DNA of 64,000 nucleotides from positions 67,004,895-67,068,894 of the forward strand of contig CM043963.1 in assembly GCA_014529385.2 (NCBI GenBank), written 5' to 3'. The notes under the pieces were generated by a model. The model did not search any database and was not told the DNA's origin. It saw only the letters and a list, made by a program, of their open reading frames with translations. A program made the translations under genes and the position numbers. Each line of letters opens with the position of its first letter. Position 1 is the stretch's first letter. The stretch is from Adiantum capillus-veneris (taxonomy: Eukaryota; Streptophyta; Polypodiopsida; Polypodiales; Pteridaceae). Shown piece after piece: positions 1-12,800 of the stretch.

Positions 1-819
1 TTTGTCAAAAATATTGGGTAAAGAAAATTGAGAGAATGCTGGCGGTAATGAATATTTTTCCATTGGCTGAGATAGATCTGAATGCACTATTATTTGACAA
101 GGACCACGCTAAAAAGCAAAGGAAGCAATTTCCGAATCAGTTCATTGAATTGAATCCTAGAGAAAGACCAATTCAGCTAACTGGATGACCGGAGAACCCA
201 ATTGACTCCAAAGAAGAGTTGTTAGGTTCCAGTACACCAGTGGCCACTGAAGAAATGCACTCTGATAAAGTTTCTGAAGTTCAAAATGGCAATTCTGAAC
301 TACAAGGACCGTCCTAGAATTATGTTGAGGAGTCAACCAAAAGGAAGGAATGTGAGTCTAACTAGTTGCTTCCAGATGATTAGAAAATTGAAGAGTGGAA
401 TCTGGGTTCTGAGGAAAATCCTCGACTGATCAAGGTAAACAAGCATCTAAACCCAAAAATAAAAGAAAAAGCTCGACACATGGTTCAAAAGTACAAAGAT
501 GTATTTGCATGGGAACATACCGATCTAAAAGGTGTAGATCCAGAGGTCTGTTATAGAATACCTCTGAAGCCAGATGCCAGACCAGTGCGTCTGCAACGGT
601 ACAGAATGAATCCAAATTACGCCAAGAAGGTTAAAGAGGAAATCGACAACCTTCTGAAGGCTAGATTCATCACATAGGTAGCCAGTAGTGACTGGTTGTT
701 TCCAATTGTGGTTGTGTCCAAGAAAAATGGAAAGCTCAGGGTTTGTGTAGATTATCAAAATTTGAATGCTCAAACAATCAAGGATTCTTTTCCATTACCT
801 TTTATAGACTATGGATATT
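1..819 (+). pseudogene. Ty3/gypsy pol relic, start of reverse transcriptase
   Basis: This is a decayed pol fragment of a Ty3/gypsy LTR retrotransposon. The frame from 480 reads through the linker before reverse transcriptase (KYKDVFAW, then IPLKPDARPVR and YRMNPNYAKKVKEEID). After an in-frame stop at 675-677 it continues with the first RT blocks ([18 protein letters not shown], then FPLPFID). Upstream, 1-479 gives low-quality linker sequence with stops near 186, 316 and 363. The RT palm domain and its catalytic aspartates are absent: the frame runs directly into the Copia insertion at 825. After that insertion the same element resumes inside integrase, so most of RT and RNase H was deleted before the Copia element arrived. 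It is non-functional. Family assignment is firm; lineage within gypsy is not. Confidence 0.8.
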
Positions 820-824
820 CTGAT

Positions 825-1551
825 TGTTAAGTATGGAGCCTGATTTACCCCTTGTAATTTTTTGTATTAAAAACGCATATTTGTAGCGCCCCCGTTATGA
901 GAAGAAGCCATCGTGCGTGAAGAAAAATCACTCGCTAAAAAAAAAAATTCACTCACTGAAAACCAAAATTTTCAGCCGGAATATTCCTTTTCGTCGAAAT
1001 ATTATGGCGGATGGTCGGAAAGTGGTCGGAAAACGATCGGTTGGCCGATGGACGGTAGTCAATGACCGATGGTCGGTGATCGGAAGTCAATGGCCGGTGG
1101 CCAAATTCAAAAGAGGACTTATCTTCTCAAGGGCGGCCACACATGGACGGATTGGAGGGTCCAATTTGGACCTATCTACACAAGGGCGGCTACACATGGC
1201 TGCCTCTCATGAGAGAGGGCAGCCCTTTTGGCCTATAAAAGGAGGCCTCTTCTACACACAAAATTGTTTTTTGAATCATTGTGGTGCATTGTGAAGTTGG
1301 TGTGAGGTGGTGAGAGTGAAGTAAGGTGGGAGCTCTATTAAGGGTATAATTCTTTTGTAACCTACTTCTTATTTGAAATACTAAAGCCATTGAGTGGCTG
1401 CTTTCTCGTGGATGTAGCCCACATTGGGTGAACCACGTATATCATGTGTGCTCTCTCTCTCTATCCTATAATCTCTCGTGTGTTAAAATTTCTCTCTCCC
1501 CATTAAGTAAGTTACTCAAATATCTATTTAGCTACGTCATATTTTCTAACA
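825..1551 (+). repeat. 5' LTR of Tnt1-like Copia element
   Basis: The LTR starts TGTTAAGTATGGAGCC and ends TTTTCTAACA. It is 60 bp longer than its partner at 5446-6112, mainly from extra sequence around 930-1070. The 3' copy instead has a longer CT microsatellite. Internal GGTCGG/GGCCGATGG-type short repeats occur at about 1000-1110. Confidence 0.93.
1234..1240 (+). promoter_or_regulatory. TATA box of Copia LTR
   Basis: TATAAAA lies in GGCCTATAAAAGGAGGCC inside the 5' LTR. The 3' LTR carries the equivalent TATAAAG at about 5780-5786. Position in mid-LTR fits the U3/R boundary; promoter activity is inferred. Confidence 0.65.
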
Positions 1552-1553
1552 AC

Positions 1554-1565
1554 TGGTATCAGAGC
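1554..1565 (+). other. Primer binding site (initiator tRNA-Met)
   Basis: TGGTATCAGAGC starts two bases after the 5' LTR. It matches the complement of the 3' end of plant initiator methionine tRNA, the standard primer for Copia elements. Confidence 0.9.
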
Positions 1566-1624
1566 AAGGTTTGCTCGTAGCTAAATTATCTCAAGGAAAG
1601 GATTCCTTGAACTGAGTGGAAGTT

Positions 1625-4600
1625 ATGACGGAGGAAAGGAAGCTCAATATTGAGAAGTTCAATGGAAAAAACTACCAGCATTGGAAGATGCAGATTGAAG
1701 GCTATCTCTACTAGAAGGACCTGTATTTTCCACTAGGCGATTTTGTAAAGAAGCTTGTAATGATGGCAGATGAAGCATGGATTGTCCTTAATCGAAAGAC
1801 ACTGGGAACAATCCGGTTAAGCTTGGTGTCAACGGTAGCCTTCAATGTTTTGGAGATGAAGACCACAAAGGACTTGATAAAGTCACTTGACGACTTCTAC
1901 AAGAAACCATCGGCACCCAGCAAGGTATTTCTCATGAAGCGCTTGTTCAATCTAAAGATGGCAGAGAATGGTTCAGTTGTTGCAGAATACCTAAATGAAT
2001 TTAACACAAACATAAGTCAACTTCGATCGGTGAAAATCAATTTTGATGGACGAAGTGCAAGCTCTCCTTATACTATCATCTCTACCAGATAGTTGGGACA
2101 GCCTTGTGATGGCTGTAAGTAATTCTATCTCTAGCACAAATAATCTTAAGTTTGATGATGTTGTGGGTGTTCTCCTAAGAGAAGAAATGTGAAGGAGAAG
2201 CACAGGAGAATCATCAAGTGGCGCACTATCAGTGGAAACAAGAGGAAGGCCTAAGGAGAGGTTTAAAACCAAAAGGGTCGTGATCGATCAAGCGGAGCAA
2301 GTCACGCACAAAGTCAGTTCTTGAATGTTGGAACTGCAACAAGAAGAGACATGTCAAGAAGGATTGCTGGTTCAAGAAGAAGAAGGAGACAGAGTCTCAA
2401 GACAACAAGCCAACATCAGAGGCCAATGTGGCAGGTAAAGTAGAGCAAGATGCTCTAATTCTCTCATTAGAGAATGTGTGTAATTCTTGGATAGTAGATT
2501 CCGGGGCTTCATTCCATGCGACACCACACAAGCAACATTTCCAAGATTACACAAAAGGTAATTTTGGGTATGTATACTTGGGAGATGATGAAGCTTGTGA
2601 GATTGTCGGCAAAGGTACAGTTTCTGTCAAAACTGCTAACGGAAATGAATGGAAGCTTAAAGATGTTATACATGTTCCTTCTCTTTGCAAAAAATTGATC
2701 TCTACAGAACAATTGGACGATGAAGGTCACAACATTGCATTCGGAAACAAATGGTGGAAGATCTTAAAGGGAACTTTGGTGATTGCCAAAGGAATGCAAA
2801 TCCTTCAAACAAAGAAGCTTCCACCAGGTTTGAAAGAAGTGGACTTAGAGTTCTGCGAAGATTGTGTTTATGGTAAACAAAAAAGAGTAAAATTTCAAAA
2901 ATCAAGAAATGAAAGAAAAAATAAAATACTTGAGTTGTTCATTCTGATGTTTGAGGTCCTGCAAGTACACCATCACTTGGTGGCTCATTGTACTATGTAA
3001 CATTCATAGACAATGCGAGTAGAAAAACATGGGTTATGTCATGAAGAATAAGTCCAATGTGTTTTCCATATTTCAAAGGTGGAAAGCCTTTGTGGAGAAT
3101 GCAGCAGGTACCAAGGTTAAGTGCCTCAGATCCGACAATGGAGGTGAATATTGCAACCAATCTTTTGAAAGATTTTGTGCTAGCAATGGCATTTGGAGGC
3201 AAAGGAAAATCCCAAGACCACCTCAACAAAACCACCTCAACAAAATGGGATTTTGGAAAGGATGAACGTGATAATCATGGAGCGAGCATGAAGCATGCGG
3301 CTACATGCAGTCCTACCGCTTGAGCTTTGGGTAGAAGCAACAAGTACGTCTGTGTACTTAATCAACCAGTCACCCTCAACAGCATTGGATGGGGGAGTTC
3401 CAGAGGAGGCGAGGACAAGTAAATTAGTGAACTATTCATTTCTCAAAGTGTTGGCTGCGAGGCTTTCATCCACATAGAAGGTTTAAGCTAGATGCAAAGT
3501 CCAAAAAGTGTTTCTTCATTGGCTATGGAGAAGGTGACTTTGGGTATCGCCTATGGAATCCTGAAGATGGTAAAATTTTAGAAGTTGGGATGTAATTTTG
3601 TATGAACAAAATAAGTATAAAGATTACTTGGAAAGTAAACAAACAAAAGAAACAGTTGATGAGTACATGGAGCTTGAGGACGGTGAAGACTCAAGGAGTG
3701 CAAATGGTGACAACGTGCAACAATGTCAACCAAATGAGGAGCCTCAACCCATTCCCCGAAGATCCACAAGAGCAAGTAGACCTACAGAAAGGTTTGTTCC
3801 TTCCTTCAACCATCTCTTGATCTCAAATTTTGGACCCAAAATCATACGAAGAAGCTATGCATCATGAATCCAAAGAAGAATGGATGAAGAGCATGCAAGT
3901 GGAGATGGATTCACTACATTGCAACCAAACATGGGAGTTGGTTGAGCTGCCTTAAGGTAAGCGCGCACTACAAAACAAATGGGTGTATAAGGTGAAGGAA
4001 GAAGAAGGTGGGAAGAAAAGGTACAAGTCTAGGCTTGTGGTAAAAAGGTTTTCGCAAAAGAAAGGCATTGATTTCAATAAAATATTTTCTCGTGTTGTGA
4101 AAATGAACTCAATTAGGCTTGTCTTAAGCCTTGTGGCTGTTCATGATTTAAATCTTGAGCAAATAGATGTAAATATAGCATTCCCTCATGGTGACTTAGA
4201 GGAGAAAATTTACATGATTCAACCAAAGGGGTATGAAGTAAAAGGTAAGGAGAAAATGGTTTGCAGATTAAAGAGGAGCTTGTATGGTTTAAATCAAGCA
4301 TCAAGACAATGGTACTTGAAGTTTGACCAATGGATGTTGGATGATGGATTCAAAAGATGCAACTCGGATCACTACGTGTGCACGAAGAATTTGGGAGACG
4401 GGAAGTTCATCATCCTAATGTTGTATGTTGATGACATGCTAATTGCAAGTGCTAACATGTAGGACATCAAAGACCTAAAAGAGGATTTGTTTAAATCTTT
4501 TTCAATGAAAGATTTAGATGATGCAAAGAGGATACTTGGTATGAAAATATCAATGGACAGGACGAAGAAGACAATAAAGCTATCTCAAGAGGATTACATA

Positions 4601-5385
4601 AAGAAGGTACTAGAAAGGTTTGCAATGCAAAATGCAAAAACGGTTTCTACACCTTTGGCTGGTCACTTTAAACTAATCAAGGATATGTGTCCAAAGACAC
4701 AAGAGGAGATAGCCTATATATCTAAAGTTCCATATGCTGCAGTGGTAGGTTCTCTAATGTATGCTATGGTCTGGACAAGGTCAGATATTGGTCATGCAGT
4801 GGGAGTTGTGAGTAGGTTCATGGACAACCCAGGTAAAGAGCATTGGAAATCTGTGAAGTGGATACTTAGGTATCTAAAAGGGACAATCACAAATGCTTTG
4901 TATTTTGGAGGAACTGATATTTTTCTAGAAGGGTATGCTGATGCAGATATGGTATGTGGCAAAGATACTCGAAGGATCACTACTGGCTGTGTCTTCATGG
5001 TTGGAGGCACAACAATAAGCTGGGCTCAAAGCTGCAGAAAGTGGTCTCATTTTCTACCACAGAATCAGAGTATGTTGCAATGATGGAGGCAAGCAAAGAA
5101 ATTATGTGGCTTCACAGATTCTTAGAAGAGCTTGGATTCAAACAAGAGAATTATGTCTTGTATAGTGATAGCCAAAGTGATATCGTTCTTGAAAATAATT
5201 CAACCTTTCATTCAAGGACAAAGCACATTGAGGTGAGATATCACTTCATAGGCACTCTTTTGGAAGAGGGACAGCTAAAGCTAGGAAAGGTGCATACAAG
5301 TGAAAATCTTGCAGACATATTTACAAAGGTGGTCAACGAGGAGAAGTTGAGCTTTTGCTCACCTTCAATTGGCATTCAAGGATAA
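1625..5385 (+). pseudogene. Copia gag-pol polyprotein, disrupted
   Basis: The reading starts at ATG 1625 with a Gag N-terminus (MTEERKLNIEKFNGKNYQHW) and meets a stop after about 30 codons. Gag continues from about 1760 and shifts frame near 2045. A zinc knuckle (CWNCNKKRHVKKDC, CX2CX4HX4C) lies at about 2326. Protease follows (WIVDSGASFHATP, from about 2488), then a shortened pre-integrase region that has lost its histidines (CEDCVYGKQK). Integrase fragments (RSDNGGEY at about 3128) come next. Reverse transcriptase spans about 3960-4700 with YVDDML, and RNase H follows to 5385 with one frameshift near 5040. At least three stops (after gag residue 30, within integrase, and at 4460) plus frameshifts prevent polyprotein synthesis. 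Family resemblance is to Tnt1. Confidence 0.9.
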
Positions 5386-5434
5386 CAAGCCAGGCTAGAA
5401 AGCAGTCACAGGTTTGGTTTGGAGATGAGTCTCC

Positions 5435-5445
5435 AAGTGGGAGAT
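5435..5445 (+). other. Polypurine tract of Tnt1-like element
   Basis: AAGTGGGAGAT immediately precedes the 3' LTR and would prime plus-strand DNA synthesis in a functional element. Confidence 0.75.
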
Positions 5446-5984
5446 TGTTAAGTATGGAGCCTGATTTACCCCTTGTAATTTTTTGTATTAAAAATGCACA
5501 TTTGTAAGGCCTCCGTTATGAGGAGAAGCCATTGTGCATGAAGAAAAATCACTCGCCGAAAACCAAAAATTTCACGGCCAATCAAAATATTCCTTAGCCG
5601 GTAGTCAATGGCCCGTGGCCGGTGGTCGGAATTCAATGGCCGATGGCCGAATTCAAAAGCGGACTTGTCTTCTCAAGGGAGGCCACACATGGGTGGATTG
5701 GAGGGTCCGATTTGGACTTATTTACACAAGGGCGGCTACACATGGCTACCTCTCATGAGAGAGGGAAGCCCTTTTGGCCTATAAAGGAGGCCTCTTCTAC
5801 ACACAAAATTGCATTGTGAAGCATTGTGAAGTTGGTGTGAGGTGGTGAGAGTGAAGCAAGGCGAGAGCTCTATTAAGGGTATAATCCCTTTGTAATCTAC
5901 TTCTTATTTGAAGTACTAAATCCATTGAGTGGCTGCTTTCCCGTGGATGTAACCCACATTAGGTGAACCACGTATATCGTGTGT

Positions 5985-6027
<43 letters not shown>

Positions 6028-6112
6028 TGTAATCTCTCATGTGTGAAAATTTATCTCTCCCTATTAAGTAAGTTACTCAAATATCTATTTAGCTACGTCA
6101 TATTTTCTAACA
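5446..6112 (+). repeat. 3' LTR of Tnt1-like Copia element
   Basis: Direct repeat of 825-1551 with the same termini (TGTTAAG...TCTAACA). It holds an expanded CT array at about 5985-6023 that is short in the 5' copy. It is followed directly by the second copy of the CTGAT duplication at 6113-6117. Confidence 0.93.
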
Positions 6113-6117
6113 CTGAT

Positions 6118-6850
6118 GGAAATGCTTTCAGTAAAAGATAAGAAGTCAATGCCATATTATCCCAGGTGTAATGGGCAAGCTGAAAGTAGTAACAAAACCA
6201 TCAAGAACATTCTCACCAAGATTGTGCAAAAGGAGCCACATCAATGGGATATTAAGCTCCAAACTGCTTTATGGGCCTACAAGACAGCTTACAAAGGTAC
6301 CACTGGACTGACACCGTTTAGAATGGTATATGGTATTGAAGCTGTAGTGCCTATGGAATTCATAATTCCCAGTCTTAGGATGGCAGTGGAATATGGATTG
6401 GATTTTAATCACAATCTTAAACAGAGACTAGAGGAACTAACACAGTTGGATGAGTTAAGACAACGGGTATGCTGGAACAGGAGATTGTTCAGCAAAGAAG
6501 GAAGCCCTGACATGATAGGAGAATCAAAGTTCGGGAATTCTAGAAGGGCGACTTGGTTTTTCTATATCAATCCAAACTGGGCTCGAAGAAGCCAAACTTA
6601 AAGACAGCTTGGGCTGGTCCATATGAAGTGGACTGGGTGTTTTCTAATGGCATAGTAAGGTTGAAGGATTTAACTACTGCCAGGTGTTTACAATGGGGCC
6701 AAGGTCAAGCTATATTATTCTAATGAGAAAAAGGCTTCCCAAGAAGGTGATACTAGTATTCTCGTTACTGATGGTCAGGAATTCTCAGAACCAGCCATTC
6801 TAAACCTCTTCCATATACAACCAGTACTAGAGCGAGTCAAGGTGACATAA
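6118..6850 (+). pseudogene. Ty3/gypsy integrase C-terminal half (continuation of 1-819)
   Basis: The frame contains MPYYPRCNGQAESSNKTIKN, the block with the third catalytic residue (E) of the gypsy integrase DDE core, followed by the WDIKLQTALWAYKTAYKG and GLTPFRMVYG blocks. Past a frameshift near 6460 the alternative frame shows KTAWAGPYEV at about 6600-6635, which fits the GPY/F module at the integrase C-terminus. The zinc-binding HHCC region and the first two catalytic aspartates are missing. The fragment is joined to reverse transcriptase sequence at 819, so the parent element had already lost RT-RNase H and the front of integrase. Non-functional. Confidence 0.8.
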
Positions 6851-9674
6851 AAGTCTTAGTAAAACAAAACAGTGCCAGTGTCAGAGTCAGTAAAGCGTCA
6901 GAGTCACTATCATTTTTTATGGGGAAAAGGATCAGTGATAATTATTAGAAGGAACATGGAAAGTATAAGCCAATGCATGTATGCCCCATCGTCAATGATG
7001 CACAAAACGCTAGGAACAGTAAGTAGTAGAGATTTTATGGTGAGAATGCATTTAACACTAAGGAGGGTGGGTATTCTTCCTCATAAATCTCTTACGCGAC
7101 GTCTCCCTAATGTTACACATTCTCCATCGCCGAGCTCTGGGGGGTCTTCACTACAACCGCAAACTTCATTGTCAGCAAACTCTGTCGAACACTATATCTC
7201 TACCTGACACACCTGGCTACAACTTTGACTATCCAAGTAAGTCTTCTAAGATAGATTTATGTCATATTTTGTCTCACAATGTGATCCAGGAGACTGCCAA
7301 GCTAAAATCCCAGAGTGTATTCAAAGCTTGGTATGTCTAGCAATTTTTATACTGGGCAGTTGTGCCAGAGGCCAATGATCACGTACAGATGGCTTGGAGT
7401 CAAAAGCCAATCCCAGAGACTGCCAATGTCAAGATGTCTTTAGATGAAGAAGATCTAGGCAATCAATTGGCCTTAACCAGACAAAAGAGGAAGGGCACCT
7501 AGGGGGAAGCCAGTGGTTCCAAGAAACCAAGGATGATACTGACCAAAAGTACTGCTTTTATTAAGCATCTTGAGAATCAGGTAAAGTCTTTGCCTACTGG
7601 GAAAGCTTCAGCATGCTAGACTTCAGTCACAACTGAAGAACAAATTCCAGCAAAGACCAGTGCTAGGAAGGGCCAACAAGAGGAACAAATCCCAACAGAC
7701 ATCAGCACTGGAAAGTGTTCTAAAGAAAAGACACACACTGAACAGCCTGTAGTCAGCTTGTAGTCAAAGATAAGGGAAAGGGTCCAGTACCTTACAGTCC
7801 AAACAAAATTCCTTTCAGTGAATTAGCCTTATCCATAGCCAAGAAAGATAAATTGCAGCAACTGCAGCATAATCCCCTTAAAGGAAAATTGACATTTCAA
7901 ACTACTGATTTAGCACATTTACCATACATGGCTCCCGTAATGGTTTATGAGCCAGTTCAATCTGACCAAGAAAATATAGCTGATGGATGCTCAATGCTTA
8001 TCGAATCATCATGGAATACCAATGTCAATGCCTTAGGTCAGATGATGGATGCATCAGCGCCTAGTGAGCAAGTGGTTAAGCTCTAAGAAGACTTGGAGAG
8101 CAGCCAGCAGACAGCAGGTTCAGAAACTCCAGAAGGATGTAGCTACACAAAGACTCAGGCATACTATTGCTGAGAATCAGTTAGTGAGGACGAACAATGA
8201 TCTGCAGACAAAGCTTTTGAAGATAGAAACAAAATATAGGCAGTTCAAGGAGGACAAGTCACTCTGAATATGGACAATCTGAAAGCCTTGATGGAGACTA
8301 TTCAAAGTGATCTACAGGATAAGATCTCAGAATACAATACAGCATTGGTAATCAAGCCATTCTGGATTACATTGAAAAATAGAATAATCCTGATGAGGAT
8401 TCTAAGAGGGAAGAAGAGAAGGATGAAGAAGGAGAGGACAACCAGGTCAACAAGCCAGATGGTGAAGACGATGACTTTCCTCCTTCTCCACCTTCTTGAG
8501 GATCTGGAGCTGGTGGATCTGCTACTATAGGGGGCAGTCAGCCCAACAGAGACTAGCGAGACCAGTACAAAGACAAGCCAGACCAGCATTCGGGGGACCA
8601 ACGGTCTGAGGATCAACAACCAGGTAGTGGAGAGAAGGGCCAAGCTGAAGATTGTCCAGTACACCAGTCAGAGCACTTTTTTGACAGCAAAGGAAAAGCC
8701 AAAGCTGTGACTGAGTCCCTGAAGGGTGATGAGCAGCATTCATTACAGCTCATCACACTGATAAGAGATTAAGACATCAATACGCTCCTACTACTAGGAT
8801 ATATTTGGAGGATGATACTCTGATCTCTGATCTGACACGCTTTCAAATGTTGTATGTTGGAGACAAAGAAATGGTACAACACTAGAAATCGGCTGCCTTT
8901 CATGATCAAGAAGTGTGCCAATTTCCTGAGCATCCCAACATAATCCAGCTGCTGGAAAGGGTACCTGAGTGGGTGCTAACGTCTGATGATAGGTTAGCCA
9001 ATCCACATTGGAAATGATAGTCCACTGCAAACCGACATTCCCTAGCCCTAGAGTTGGACTTGCTATTTGGAAATAGGCCAACATACAAATGTATGAAGGA
9101 AGTCATAACTCAGCTGAAAGAAGTTTTACTTCAGATGAAAATTGCCAGAGGAGTTCTAGACCAACGAGTGCAGACCATCATTGAAGAACATGCTTCCAGT
9201 AGCAAAGGACGTCAGAATCAAATTACAGTAGGAAAATAGCAACTGCTCTCCGAAGACTTTTTTAGCTAGTCCGGGTCACCAGAAAGATGATGCAGCAGGA
9301 GAACCAAACCATTTTAAATTTTCTGGAGTATGTGCCTGATTCTTCAGTTCTCCAGTATGCATTACCTTCTAAAGAAGCTCAATTGCCCAAATTCTTTTCG
9401 GCCTTGTATCCCCAGCATCTTGAACCAATGGACCGGCTCACTTACTTTGGTATCACTAATGACCTTCATGATTTGTATGAGCGGGCCACTGTGGAATGGA
9501 AAACTTGGCAAACACTGATCAATGATGCCCTCAAATTGAATGATGCCATGGAGTTGCAGGGTGAAATGCATAGGGTTAAAATTTGTGTGGGACAATGGAA
9601 GATCCAGCTCTGAGGTTTGACGAAGATCACAAATCATGCAACTGACTGTGGAGTCTTTCAAAATACCTGAAAAG
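6851..9674 (+). pseudogene. Degraded region downstream of gypsy integrase, unknown extra ORF(s)
   Basis: About 2.8 kb follow the integrase and continue after the second Copia insertion at 15386. Open stretches of 60-110 codons recur in shifting frames, for example 7853-8086, 8049-8267 and 9287-9613. They have a coherent charged, glutamine- and lysine-rich composition; 8049-8267 looks capable of forming a coiled coil. The last stretch (EYVPDSSVLQYALPSKEAQL...) reads in frame across the Copia insertion site into 15386. I recognise no domain. Its position between integrase and a probable 3' LTR fits the extra 3' ORF of some plant gypsy lineages, but no envelope-like membrane segments are visible. 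It may have been one long protein now broken by stops. Confidence 0.5.
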
Positions 9675-9679
9675 GATAT

Positions 9680-9897
9680 TGTAGAGTGCGCAGGTGATGG
9701 AGAAGGTAGGAAAGAAGACTACACACACACACACCAACACACATCGAGACACACACACACACAATCGTTACCCTGTAGCAGCCATTCAACGAGCTGCTCT
9801 TCTCTTCTTCTCTTTTGAACTGTTATCCAAAGTATATTAACAACATAGTATAGTTAGTGTCCAGCCGCCCATAGCACAATGGACATATTCTTTAACA
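9680..9897 (-). repeat. 3' LTR of Copia element (minus orientation)
   Basis: On the plus strand it reads TGTAGAGTGCGCAGG...TCTTTAACA, so it starts TG and ends CA on both strands. It contains short AC microsatellites. It partners with 15163-15380. Confidence 0.95.
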
Positions 9898-12800
9898 CTC
9901 CCCCTCAAGCTCAGAGTGAGCTTGCATATGATGGATTCCCAATGCTTCACGAAAGTAGCAAAACTTCTCCTTTCCAAGAGCTTTTGTGAATATATCCGCA
10001 ACTTGATCATTTGTCTTCACATACACCAAATCAATCTCATTTGCCAAAACTTTTTCTCTAATGAAGTGATAATGTACCTCAATGTGTTTAGTGCAATCAT
10101 GGTAGACTGGATTCTTTGCCAACACGATGCTGCTAATATTGTCACAATATATAATGACACTGTCAAGATAGTCAAAACCAAAGTCTACCATAAGTACTCT
10201 CAACCATGACTCTTCACATGCTGCCAAAGCTGCTCCACGATATTCAGCTTTTGTACTTGATAATGCTACAGTTGATTGCTTCTTGCTACTCCAACTTATC
10301 ATACCATTGCCAATGGAAAATGCATAACCACTTGTAGATCTTCTATCCATAAAATCTCCTGCCCAATCTGCATCTGTGTAACCATAAAGACAAAGCTTCC
10401 TATTCTTTTCATAAAACATTCCATAACTGACAATGGCTTTCACATATCTCATAATCCGTCTCACTGCATCAAGATGACTTTTACATGGATTTTGCATGAA
10501 TTGACTCACAACACCCACTGCATAACTCAAATCTGGCCTTGTTATTGTCAAGTAAATAAGGCTTCCAACCATCTTGCGATACATAGTGACATCCTCAATG
10601 TAATGTCCATCATCAAACAACTTCACATTTTGATCAAGAGGTGTATCAACCGGTTTGCACGTTGTCATTCCATACTTCTCAAGCATATCCAACGCATATT
10701 GTCTTTGTATCATCCAAATTCCTGATAAAGTATTGACAATTTCAATTCCCAAGAAATATCTCAACTCACCAAGGTCCTTTATGTTGAATTCTCTCAACAA
10801 ACTCTTCTTGACATGCAAAATTTGCTCAGCATGACTTCCAGTGAGAATCAAGTCATCAACATAGATAACAATAACGACGATCTCTCCATCAACATGCTTC
10901 AAAAATAATGAGTGATCAGCAGTAGATTGTTTAAATCCAATCTTCTTCAAGAATCTGGTTATCTTTTCACACCAAGCTCTAGATGCTTGCTTCAAACCAT
11001 ACAATGCTTTCTTCAACTTACACACATAATATGGAAACTCTGGATGTTGATAACTCTCTGGCTGTATCATATAAACTTCTTCTTCCAAGTCACCATTCAA
11101 GAATGCATTATCCACATCCATTTTCCGTAACTTCCAATCGAACATACTTGCCATTGCTATCACCAATCTGACTGTTGTCATCTTTGCAACTGGACTAAAT
11201 GTCTCATCATAATCAAGACCTTTTGGTTGTGCATAACCTTTAGCAACAACCCTCTCTTTGTATCTTTGCACACTACCATCTGACTTGCACTTGACTTTGT
11301 ATACCCATTTTGAACCAATTGCTTTCTTTCCACTTGGCAAGCGAACCAAATCCCAAGTGTCATTCTTCACAAGAGCATCCATCTCATCATCCATAGCTGA
11401 CTCCCATTCTGATTTTCCAATTGCCTCTTGAAAACATGTAGGCTCTTTATGTTGCACACGTGAAACCATGTATGCATAATGTGTACGCATGTAACCGTTG
11501 TATGTCAATCTATCAACTGGATAACGCACCCTCTCTGATCTTCTCAACTGTGGTGCACTCTTCTCTTCAACTCTTGCATATGGGGGTACATATTTCTCAA
11601 TATGCTTACTGCCAGGTGTCCTCAAATGTGGTAAATCATAATCTTCATTGAGGCTTTCATCTCCAGAACTCTCTTCAACCATTTTCTTCTTGCCTTTCTT
11701 GTCTTGCTTCTTATCTCGCAAACGACCGCTCCATGGGTTGACACTTCCTGTACTCTCCTCTGCCATATGTGGTCCTGAAATAGTTCTTGTTGATGGTCCT
11801 GGCTTATCAACAACATGACGCACATTGTCTTGCTCTTCATACTCATCTTCTATCATCACTGGCTTTGGTTTATACCATGGTTCATGCTCACAAAATCTGA
11901 CATCTCTACTGACATAAACTTGTCTTGTCGTAGGATCATAGCACTTGTAACCTTTCTTTTCAACTGGGTAGCCCAAGAATATACACTTCACTGCCTTTGG
12001 CTCCATCTTCTTTCTTGATTCATTTGGCACATGAACATAGCAAACACATCCAAAAACTTTCATGTAGGAAACTGTTGGCTTGATCCCATAAAGTCTCTCA
12101 TAAGGTGAAATTTCATGAATCGCAGTTGTTGGTGTTCGATTCATAACGTGTACTGTTGTATGAACTGCTTCAGCCCAATTTGTTAATGGCATATTCATCT
12201 CATTCATCATGGCTCTTGCAATCTCTGCTATGACTCTATTCTTTCTCTCAGCAACTCCATTTTGTTGTGGTGTGTATCTGCAAGTAATCTGTCTTCTTAT
12301 GTCTTGTTCACGTAAGTAATCATCAAAACTGTGTGACATGTACTCTCCCCCTCCATCTGTACGTAGGCATTTAATTTGACAACCATTCTCGTTCTCAACC
12401 ATAACTTTGAACTCCAAAAATACTTCAAATGCCTCTGACTTTGCCTTTAGAAAGTAAACCCATGTCATTCTGCTGTAATCATCCGTAAATGTGATAAAAT
12501 ATCGACAACCATTTGGCGTAGCATGATCACAAGGTCCCCAAATATCTGAATGAACAATTTCCAAAGGACTTTGGCTAATTCTCCCCCTCTTTGGAAATGG
12601 TAAACGAGATTGCTTTCCAAATTGACAAGCTTCACAAACATGATCAAAATTCAATCTGCCAAACTTTGGTAATCCACGTACAATTTGATTTGATTGCATA
12701 TGCTTTAATCTTCTAAAATTGACATGACCAATCCTCTTATGCCATAACTCTGCCCAATCATCTTGAGTGGCTGATTTGTTTGCATACATACCATTGTGTA

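Larger units (their letters stand above)
825..6112 (+). mobile_element. Ty1/Copia retrotransposon, Tnt1-like, degenerate
   Basis: This is a complete but decayed Copia element with two LTRs, a primer binding site, gag-pol remains and a purine tract. It is flanked by a perfect 5-bp target duplication CTGAT (820-824 and 6113-6117). Removing it rejoins the gypsy relic, so the insertion site is exact. The RT/RNase H blocks (LYVDDMLIAS, KVPYAAVVGSLMYAM, STTESEYVAMMEA) closely resemble the tobacco Tnt1 group (Tork lineage); that assignment comes from family knowledge. The LTRs differ in length (727 and 667 bp) and the coding region has many stops and frameshifts, so this is an old insertion. Confidence 0.93.

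Noticed and set aside
6851-9674. Envelope-like third ORF of the gypsy relic
   Set aside because: No signal peptide or membrane segments are visible; the fragments are charged and partly coiled-coil.
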